A DNA stretch of 46,469 nt from Planctomycetota bacterium. GTDB taxonomy: Bacteria; Planctomycetota; J058. A program made the position numbers and the translations under genes. The stretch is from NCBI GenBank assembly GCA_019636275.1, contig JAHBXY010000065.1, forward strand, positions 1 through 46,469, in the 5' to 3' direction. The notes beneath the pieces were generated by a model. The model was given only the letters and a program-made list of their open reading frames with translations. It was not told where the DNA came from and did not search any database. The first letter of the stretch is position 1, and each line of letters opens with the position of its first letter. Positions 30,190-36,407 of this stretch are shown here, in pieces.

Positions 30190-30308
30190 CGACCCACCGA
30201 CAGCCCCGGAGGCCGCCCACAAGCCCTTGAGGCGGCGAGGCCGGCCTGCCAGGCGGCGCACCGCCGCACGTCCGTCCCGGGGCTGTCGGAGTCGTTCGGT
30301 ATCTGTTC
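30175..30308. repeat. Compact inverted-repeat element with branched folding potential
   Basis: The outer ends match for 8 bp (GAACAGAT at 30175-30182 and its complement at 30301-30308). An inner perfect 13-bp stem pairs CCGACAGCCCCGG (30197-30209) with CCGGGGCTGTCGG (30277-30289). Inside lie three more dyads: GCCGCC/GGCGGC (30212-30217 with 30231-30236), the palindrome AGGCCGGCCT (30239-30248) and GGCGG-CGCA-CCGCC (about 30252-30265). The element sits between divergent imuA and Uma2 genes and carries SOS-box-like sequences in both ends. Confidence 0.65.
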
Positions 30309-30396
30309 TGGCCATGGACCGTCGCGTCGATGCCCCGCCTGACCCGCCGTGCTACGCTCGGGCTGGTTCGACGCCTCAGACGGACGAGGAGCGCCC

Positions 30397-31128
30397 GTGC
30401 ACCGCCCCACCCCCGAGGTCGACCCGGAGCTGGGGGCCGTCGACGCCGACGGCTTCCCGCGCGAGGGCGCGTTGAGCTACGACCAGGCCGACCTCGCCTT
30501 GCTGCTCGGCTCGAGCCTGCGCCACCACCGCGACCAGGCCCGCCTGGACTGGCACCTCGAGCTCAACGAGCGCGTGGACTTCCTCGACGCCGCCGGGCGC
30601 AAGCAGTGGGTGTTTCCGGACCTCTACGTGGTCGTGGGGCTGCGTCAGCAGCGCCGCCGCGGCCCCTTCCGCACCTGGGTCCTCGAGCGGCGCCCGAACG
30701 TCGCGTTCGAGTTCGCCACGGCCGGCTCCCTCACGGATGACCAGGGCGAGAAGCGCGAGAAGTACCGCCTCATGGGCGTCGACGAGTACTTCATCTTCGA
30801 CGTGGACGGCGTCGACGTTCCGGGGCTGCTCCAGGGGTGGCGCCTCGACGAGCACGGCGATCATCAGCCGATCCCGCGCCTCCCCTCGGGTCGCTTCCAC
30901 AGCCGACCGCTCGACCTCGAGCTCGCCGCCGTGCCCGAGCGCCTGGCCCCGGGCGGCTTCGCCCTGCGCGCCTTCCGACCGGGCGGCGACGTCCCCCTGC
31001 CATCCGAGCGCGAGGCCGAGGCCCTGCGTGCGCTGCAGAGCAGGGACGCCGCGCTCGACGCGGCCCGCGCGCGCATCGAGGCGCTCGAGGACGCCCTGCG
31101 GCGCCGAGATCCGCCCGATGGCATGTGA
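30397..31128 (+). CDS. Uma2/DUF820-type restriction-endonuclease-fold protein
   Basis: A 243-residue protein with a PD-(D/E)XK-like core. The motif pieces are PDLYVVVG with Asp75, VAFEFATAGSLTDD with Glu105, and KREKYRLMGVDEYFIFD with a lysine at about 122. The order and spacing are those of the Uma2 family, which is abundant in Planctomycetes and Cyanobacteria. Residues about 205-240 form a coiled coil (EREAEALRALQSRDAALDAARARIEALEDAL). The GTG at 30397 follows GAGGAGC at good distance. Its stop lies inside the start of the next gene (ATGGCATGTGA), an 11-nt overlap, so the two are coupled. Biological function in this family is unknown; some members accompany transposons or genome rearrangement. 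Confidence 0.82.
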   Translation: MHRPTPEVDPELGAVDADGFPREGALSYDQADLALLLGSSLRHHRDQARLDWHLELNERVDFLDAAGRKQWVFPDLYVVVGLRQQRRRGPFRTWVLERRPNVAFEFATAGSLTDDQGEKREKYRLMGVDEYFIFDVDGVDVPGLLQGWRLDEHGDHQPIPRLPSGRFHSRPLDLELAAVPERLAPGGFALRAFRPGGDVPLPSEREAEALRALQSRDAALDAARARIEALEDALRRRDPPDGM

Positions 31129-32047
31129 CCGACGGACGCGGCGGCAGGAGCAGGTGGCCGCGTGGGTCACCGACCTCGCCTCGCCCGCTGACGACGTCGC
31201 TCAGGCAGCCATCCAGGAGCTCTGGAACCTCGACGAGGAGGATGGCGCGGCGGCCCCCCTCCTGCTCGAACTCCTCGCCAGGCGCGACGTGCCGCCGGAG
31301 CGACGGGTGTTCGCGGTCCGCTTCATCGGCCTGATCGGTCGAGGCGCGTCGGAGGTGGCGCCGGCCCTCCTCCAGCTCGTCGCTGATCCCGGCGAGGACC
31401 TCGACACGCGGCGGTGGGGCGCGGACGCGCTCGGGCGCATCGACGGCCCCGGTGACGCGACGCTCGCGGTCCTGCGTCCGCTCGCGCGCTCGGCGGACCC
31501 CTGGTCGCGGCTCCTGGCATCGGGCGCGCTGCTCAAGCTCCGCCCCGACGACCCCGCACCGCTGGCGGAGCTGGGGCAGGCCAGAACCAGCGAGGACCTC
31601 GCCCTCCACTCCTGGGGCCTCTCACTCACCGTCGAGGTGTGCGAGACCTGCCCGGCCGCCGCCCTCGCCTTGCTCGACTGGCTCGACCACTGGAATGACG
31701 AGCACGTGGAGGAGATCGGCCGGGCCCTGGCCCGGGTTCCGATCGCACCACGCCTCATGGCGGCGCTGACGTCTCCTCGCGCCGACCTGCGCCGCAACGC
31801 GCTCGAGGTCCTCGGGTCCCACGTCCTCGATCCGGACCTCGTCGTCGCGGCCGCGACGGCCGCGCTCTCCGACCCCGAGGAGGAGGTCCGCTGGAAGGCC
31901 GCCGGTGCCCTCCACCGCCAGCACGCCCTGGGCGCAGACCTCGCGCCCGCGCGCGAGGCCCTGCGCGCGGTCGCCGGGGGCGTCGAGCCCGAGCACTTCG
32001 GGGCCCGGCGTCTGTGCCAGGCGCTCCTCGAACAGCTCGGCGACTGA
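31118..32047 (+). CDS. HEAT-repeat protein
   Basis: A 309-residue soluble alpha-solenoid. Repeats of about 30-38 residues run nearly the whole length, for example AQAAIQELWNLDEEDGAAAPLLLELLARRDVPPERR, RRWGADALGRIDGPGDATLAVLRPLARS, RRNALEVLGSHVLDPDLVVAAATAALSD and VRWKAAGALHRQHALGADLAPAREALRAV. No catalytic motif or signal peptide is visible. The start is the ATG at 31118, overlapping the Uma2 stop by 11 nt; a GTG at 31160 with GGAGCAGG before it is an alternative. HEAT proteins usually act as scaffolds or inhibitors of partner proteins, so regulating the overlapping Uma2 protein is a reasonable guess, not a fact. Confidence 0.8.
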   Translation: MACDRRTRRQEQVAAWVTDLASPADDVAQAAIQELWNLDEEDGAAAPLLLELLARRDVPPERRVFAVRFIGLIGRGASEVAPALLQLVADPGEDLDTRRWGADALGRIDGPGDATLAVLRPLARSADPWSRLLASGALLKLRPDDPAPLAELGQARTSEDLALHSWGLSLTVEVCETCPAAALALLDWLDHWNDEHVEEIGRALARVPIAPRLMAALTSPRADLRRNALEVLGSHVLDPDLVVAAATAALSDPEEEVRWKAAGALHRQHALGADLAPAREALRAVAGGVEPEHFGARRLCQALLEQLGD

Positions 32048-32158
32048 GCCCCAGCCCCGGACGGGCTTTGCGCCGCGCCCGCCGGGGCGTCGGTCGGCGC
32101 CGTAGACTGAGCCACTGGCCGGAGCGCCGCCTCCCGGGCGGGTCCGGCCGGGGTGGCC

Positions 32159-33769
32159 ATGCGCACGCGCCTGTCGATCACGCTCGAGCCGGGGCTGGGG
32201 CTCGACCCGCCGCCGGTGGTCGAGCTGCAGAACTGGTTCGACCGCCCTTACGACAACGCCGTGGCGACGGCGCGCACCTGCTACTCCTCGAAGGTCATCT
32301 ACCCCGAGGACGTGTCGAAGAGCGAGAAGGCGCGCGAGCTGCGCGACCGCATCGCCGGGTCGACCTACCAGGCCGGCCACCACACGACGATCCAGCACCC
32401 GACCTTCCAGTTCGTGCTCCGGCGCGTCTCGCGCCAGCTCATCTGGTCGTTCCTCCACCAGCACCCGTTCTACAACTCGGAGCAGGTGTCGCAGCGCTAC
32501 GTCAAGGTCAAGGAGGGCAACTACACCGTCCCGCCCCTGCCCTCGGCCGAGGCGCGCGCCGTGTTCGACGACGCCGCGCGCGCGCAGATGGCCGCCTACG
32601 AGCGGCTGATCGAGCTCCTGCGCCCGACGGTCGAGCGGGAGTACTTCCAGGTGTTCCCCGCGCGCCGGCGGCGCGCCGAGCGCTGGGCCGGGGCCGTGGA
32701 GAAGCGCCTCTACGAGGCGGCGCGCTACGTCCTCCCCGTCGCCACGCACGCGCACCTCTACCACACCGTCTCGGGCCTGACGCTGCACCGCTACCGCCGG
32801 CTCGTCGACCTCTACGACTGCCCGGCCGAGCAGCGCGCCGTCGTGGGCGCCATGGCGCGCCTCGTCGAGCAGGTCGACCCGGACTTCTGGAAGCACGCCG
32901 ACGACCCGCTGCCGCTCGAGGAGACGCTCGAGCACGCGCTCTTCACCCGCTTCCACGGCGCGCAGGGCGACGCGGGCACGACGCGGGCGTTCGTGGCCGA
33001 GTTCGACGCGCGCCTCGACGGCCGCCGCTCGCGACTCCTCGACTGGAAGGTCAACGGCGAGGCGTCGCTGGCGCAGTCGGTGCGCACGGTCCTCGGCCTG
33101 CCGCGCGAGCGCCTCCCCGACGACGAGGCCCTGCGCCTCGTCCTCGACCCGGCCGCGCACCGCGCCCTCGCCGGCGGCGCGCTCAACCTGTCGACGCACC
33201 TCAAGCTCACGCGGGCGCTGCACCACCCGCACTTCACCTTCGCCAAGAAGCTCTCGCACACCGCCGACAGCCAGGACCAGCGCCACCGCATGACGCCCGG
33301 CGCCCGGCCCATCCTCGCCGCGCACGTGCTCCTCGACGACGAGCCCGACGTGGTCCTGCCCGAGGCGATCGTGCGCACGCCGGCCGCCCACGAGGCGTTC
33401 CTCGAGGCCGCCCGCGACACCCTCGCCGCCATGCGCCGCCTGCGCGACCTGGGCGCCACCCCGGAGGCCTGGCAGTACCTGCTGCCGAACGCCGCCGCCG
33501 TGCGCTTCGAGGAGTCGGGCGACCTCCTGAACTTCCACCACAAGTGGTCGCTGCGGCTCTGCTTCCTCGCGCAGGAGGAGATCTGGCGCGCGTCGCGCGA
33601 GGAGGTCCTGCAGGTGCGCGAGGTCCACCCGACGATCGGCGCGCTCATCGGCCCCCCCTGCTGGACCCGCCGGCGCGCCGGCGTGACCCCCTACTGCCCG
33701 GAGGGCGACCGTTACTGCGGGGTGCCGGTCTGGAGCCAGGATGTGGCCGAGCACAACCGCCTGATCTGA
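32159..33769 (+). CDS. thyX: Long two-domain FAD-dependent thymidylate synthase-like protein
   Basis: A 536-residue protein with two ThyX-like halves; ordinary ThyX has about 220-250 residues. The first half (about 15-270) has YDNAVATARTCYSSK, HHTTIQHPTFQFVLRRVSRQL and the signature region FLHQHPFYNSEQVSQRY, in which the usual RHR is LHQ while S-x-R-Y is kept. The second half (about 300-530) has HFTFAKKLSHTADSQDQRHRM, where RHR is kept, and a closing LLNFHHKWSLRLCFLAQEEIWRA motif like the dUMP/FAD-binding end of ThyX. Conserved parts of the signature are thus shared between halves. It would make dTMP from dUMP using methylenetetrahydrofolate and FAD in the cytoplasm. The ATG at 32159 is chosen; a GTG two codons upstream is possible. 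Confidence 0.85.
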   Translation: MRTRLSITLEPGLGLDPPPVVELQNWFDRPYDNAVATARTCYSSKVIYPEDVSKSEKARELRDRIAGSTYQAGHHTTIQHPTFQFVLRRVSRQLIWSFLHQHPFYNSEQVSQRYVKVKEGNYTVPPLPSAEARAVFDDAARAQMAAYERLIELLRPTVEREYFQVFPARRRRAERWAGAVEKRLYEAARYVLPVATHAHLYHTVSGLTLHRYRRLVDLYDCPAEQRAVVGAMARLVEQVDPDFWKHADDPLPLEETLEHALFTRFHGAQGDAGTTRAFVAEFDARLDGRRSRLLDWKVNGEASLAQSVRTVLGLPRERLPDDEALRLVLDPAAHRALAGGALNLSTHLKLTRALHHPHFTFAKKLSHTADSQDQRHRMTPGARPILAAHVLLDDEPDVVLPEAIVRTPAAHEAFLEAARDTLAAMRRLRDLGATPEAWQYLLPNAAAVRFEESGDLLNFHHKWSLRLCFLAQEEIWRASREEVLQVREVHPTIGALIGPPCWTRRRAGVTPYCPEGDRYCGVPVWSQDVAEHNRLI

Positions 33770-33816
33770 CCGAGGATCGGCCAACAGGACCGAAATCGTC
33801 CAATTCGCGCTGACTT

Positions 33817-33843
33817 TTGCCCCACCCGACGGCCGTGTAGATT
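33817..33843 (+). promoter_or_regulatory. Possible promoter of the NarL-type regulator gene
   Basis: TTGCCC at 33817-33822 and TAGATT at 33838-33843 (15-bp spacer) lie in the most AT-rich stretch between thyX and the regulator, 27 bp before the GTG start. Weak match, short spacer. Confidence 0.3.
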
Positions 33844-33870
33844 CGGTAACGGTCGGGGCGGTGCTCCAGC

Positions 33871-34521
33871 GTGCAGAACCCACACGTCGCATCGGCGCAC
33901 GGACGGCGCGTCCGGGTGGTCCTCGTCGACGCCCACCCGGTCGTCCGCTACGGCCTCACGCAGGCCCTCGCGGGCGAGCCGGACTTCGAGGTCGTCGGCT
34001 CGACGGGCGACCCGGGCGAGGCGACGCTCATGGCCGGCGCTCTCCGTCCTGAGGCCGTCATCCTCGACCTCGCGTTCCCCGAGCGCGGGGGGCTCGACCT
34101 CGTCCGCGAGCTGCGCGCGGCCTGTCCGGAGGCGACCCTCCTCGTCTTCTCGAACCACGACCACGACCTCTACGCCGAGCGGGCGCTCCGGGCCGGCGCC
34201 AGCGGCTACGCGTCGAAGCGCGACGAGCTGCCCGCCGTCGTACACGCCCTCCGGCGGGTCCTGTCCGGCCCCGTGCCCGGCGCCGTCGGCCGCCCGACCC
34301 AGCCGGACGCGGCCAGCAACGGGCCGCGCCTCACCGACCGCGAGCTGCAGGTGCTCGAGCACCTCGGCCGCGGCCTGCGCAGCCGCGAGATCGCTGCCGC
34401 CATGGGCCTGAGCGAGAAGACGATCGAGGGCTACCGCGCGCAGCTCCGCGCCAAGCTCGGCCTGCCCGACGCGGCCACCCTGCTGCAGCACGCGATCCGC
34501 TGGGTGCGCCTGGGGGAGTGA
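33871..34521 (+). CDS. NarL/FixJ-family response regulator
   Basis: A 216-residue two-domain regulator. The receiver (about 13-130) has VVLVDAHPVVRYGL with an acidic residue at 20, and phospho-acceptor Asp66 in VILDLAFPERGG. The FSNHDHDLYAERALRAGASGYASK stretch follows, with the conserved lysine. The LuxR-type helix-turn-helix (about 150-212) reads LTDRELQVLEHLGRGLRSREIAAAMGLSEKTIEGYRAQLRAKLGL. It is complete and should bind DNA as a dimer after phosphorylation. No histidine kinase is adjacent. The GTG at 33871 follows an AT-rich leader. It converges with the double-receiver gene, with 18 nt between the two stop codons and a shared hairpin over the junction. Confidence 0.93.
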   Translation: MQNPHVASAHGRRVRVVLVDAHPVVRYGLTQALAGEPDFEVVGSTGDPGEATLMAGALRPEAVILDLAFPERGGLDLVRELRAACPEATLLVFSNHDHDLYAERALRAGASGYASKRDELPAVVHALRRVLSGPVPGAVGRPTQPDAASNGPRLTDRELQVLEHLGRGLRSREIAAAMGLSEKTIEGYRAQLRAKLGLPDAATLLQHAIRWVRLGE

Positions 34522-34522
34522 C

Positions 34523-34549
34523 CCGGGTCGTGCTCACCGTCAGACCCGG
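34523..34549. terminator. Bidirectional hairpin between convergent regulator genes
   Basis: CCGGGTC (34523-34529) pairs with GACCCGG (34543-34549) across a 13-nt loop. It lies at the junction of the stops at 34521 and 34540, so it can serve both genes. There is no clear T tract. Confidence 0.45.
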
Positions 34550-35376
34550 CAACGCGTGAGCTGGGTCGTGTCGCCCTGCCGGCGCCGCTCCAGCACGCGG
34601 TCCGCCAGCGCGGCGGGGGCGATCTCCCGCTCGACGGCGTCGGCCGGCGCGAGGCCGGCGACCGCCTCGCGCGCTGCGGCGTCGCCGGCCTCGACGAGGA
34701 CGAACGCCCGCAGCGTCCGGTCGAACTGCCGCACCTCGGCCAGCGCGTCCAGCCCGTCCATGCGCGGGAGCCGGGCGTCGAGCACCGCGACGGCGGGGTA
34801 CCAGCCGTCGGGCTGCGTGACCTGGCGGCCGAGGAGCTCCAGGAGCTCGAGGCCGTCGTCGACCTGGATCACGCCGCCGCCGCGCCGCACGAGCAGGCTC
34901 ACGAGCGCGTCGCGCCGCGCCGCGTCGGCGAGCGCCACCGCCACCCGCAGCGGGCCCGCCTCCGGCGGCTGCCGATGCGCCTCCAGCGCGCGCTCGACGG
35001 CGGCGCTGACCGCCGGGAGCCGGTCGTCGACCACGTGCGCCGCGCCGAGCCGCTCCTTCACGCGCGCGGCGCCGACGAGGACGAGCGCCGGCGGGGACGG
35101 CCCGACGGCGACGTCCTCCAGCAGGGGCAGCACGTCGGGGGTCGCGGCATCCGCGACGATCAGGTCGATCCCGCGCCCGCCGCTCGAGCGCTCCGCCACC
35201 AGGCACCAGAGCGTCTCCTCCGCGGTCGCGGCGTCGAGCACCGCGAACCCGTCGTCCTCGAGCCCGGCCGCCAGGGCGCGGCGGCGCGCGGAGCTCGACG
35301 AGACGACCAGGACGCGGGCCGGGGCCGCGAGGCGGCCGTGCCGAGTGTCGCGCAGGCGCGGGTCGTGTCGCTCCAT
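34540..35376 (-). CDS. Protein with two tandem receiver-like domains
   Basis: A 278-residue soluble protein. Residues about 20-132 are a receiver-like fold in which the acidic pocket is replaced by SSSS (RVLVVSSSSARRRAL) while Asp76 (DLIVADAATPD) is at the acceptor position; the lysine is not evident. Residues about 142-270 are a second receiver: RVAVALADAARRDALVSLLV, Asp200 in VAVLDARLPRMDGLDAL, then FVLVEAGD in place of the usual signalling strand with lysine. No output domain is present. The ATG at 35376 has GAGGAGGA before it. It could be a phosphate sink or adaptor. Convergent with the NarL-type gene and separated from SIMPL by 170 bp. Confidence 0.75.
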   Translation of the reverse strand: MERHDPRLRDTRHGRLAAPARVLVVSSSSARRRALAAGLEDDGFAVLDAATAEETLWCLVAERSSGGRGIDLIVADAATPDVLPLLEDVAVGPSPPALVLVGAARVKERLGAAHVVDDRLPAVSAAVERALEAHRQPPEAGPLRVAVALADAARRDALVSLLVRRGGGVIQVDDGLELLELLGRQVTQPDGWYPAVAVLDARLPRMDGLDALAEVRQFDRTLRAFVLVEAGDAAAREAVAGLAPADAVEREIAPAALADRVLERRRQGDTTQLTRCRV

Positions 35377-35546
35377 GACGTCCTCCTCGCCGCGGCCCAC
35401 GAGCACGAGTCAGGCCGGAGCGGCCACGCCGCCGCCTCCGCGCGGCTTCCGACGACGAGGCGACGCGAGGGGCAGGGCGTTTCCGGACGCCTGCAGGTCG
35501 ACCTGACGCACCCCCGGGCGCGTCCGCGGACGAGTTCGCGCGAGGG

Positions 35547-36257
35547 TCAGCGCGGCGCACGGGTCTCGCGCGGGACGAGGCGCCACCTGACCGCCACGCG
35601 CGCGCCGACCGCGAGCAAACCGGGCTCGACCGGCGGGCCGTCGGCCGCAAGGGCGCGCATCTCGGCGAAGGGCCGCGGTCCGTGGTGCAGGTCGTCGAGG
35701 GCCTCGACCTCGAGCACCTCGCCCAGCGCCAGTCCCAGCGCCGCGGCGAGGGCCTCGGCGCGGGCGCGCGCGTCGGCGGCCGCGCGGCGCAGGGCCTCCT
35801 CGCGGGCGGCCGCCGCGTCGCGCAGCTCGAGCCGCACCGCGGCGACCTCGTTCAGGCCCGCGGCCACCCCGGCGTCGACGAGCGCGCCGACCTGCGCCGG
35901 GTCGTCGAGCCGCACCTCGAGCGTCTGCCGCGCGCGGTAGCCCGTGACCTGCGGGCGGTCGCCGCGCCCGTGCTGGTAGACGGGCGACAGGTCGATCGAC
36001 CCCGTGCGCACCTGCTCGCGCGCGACCCCGAGGGCCAGGACGCGCTCCAGCGCCGCGCGCATGCGCCCGTCGGCGTCGCCCTGCGCGGCCGCCGCGTCCC
36101 GCGCCTCGCTGACCACCCCGAGCACGACCACCGCCTGGTCGGGCGCGGCGCTGGCCTCCCCCTCGCCGGTCACCTGGAGCGTCGCCGGACCGTCGTCGGC
36201 GGCCGCGGCGAGCGCCGCCAGGAGCGGGAGGGCCAGGAGCGCGCGGGGAGCGGTCAT
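35547..36257 (-). CDS. SIMPL-domain (DUF541) exported protein
   Basis: A 236-residue protein with a signal peptide (MTAPRALLALPLLAALAAAA). The mature part is a SIMPL domain: TLQVTGEGEASAAPDQAVVVLGVVSEARDAAAAQGDADGRMRAAL at the start, VRTGSIDLSPVYQHGRGDRPQVTGYRARQTLEVRLDD in the middle, and an ADARARAEALAAALGLALGEVLEVEAL helix-strand unit, the usual DUF541 order. Members are periplasmic or surface proteins of unclear role, often linked with oxidative or envelope stress. The start has AGAGGTG at good distance. It is transcribed divergently from the M1 peptidase gene across 150 bp. Confidence 0.9.
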   Translation of the reverse strand: MTAPRALLALPLLAALAAAADDGPATLQVTGEGEASAAPDQAVVVLGVVSEARDAAAAQGDADGRMRAALERVLALGVAREQVRTGSIDLSPVYQHGRGDRPQVTGYRARQTLEVRLDDPAQVGALVDAGVAAGLNEVAAVRLELRDAAAAREEALRRAAADARARAEALAAALGLALGEVLEVEALDDLHHGPRPFAEMRALAADGPPVEPGLLAVGARVAVRWRLVPRETRAPR

Positions 36258-36407
36258 CGGAGCACCTCTGCCCGCCAGATCACGCAAACCGCGCGGCCGA
36301 CCTGCCTCCCCGGACGGCCGTCGCCGGGCGGGACGCCGGCGTCCCCGGCGGGCGGACCATTGCGTCTCGCCGCGCGGCGGGCGAAACCAGGGCGGCCAGG
36401 AGTGACG

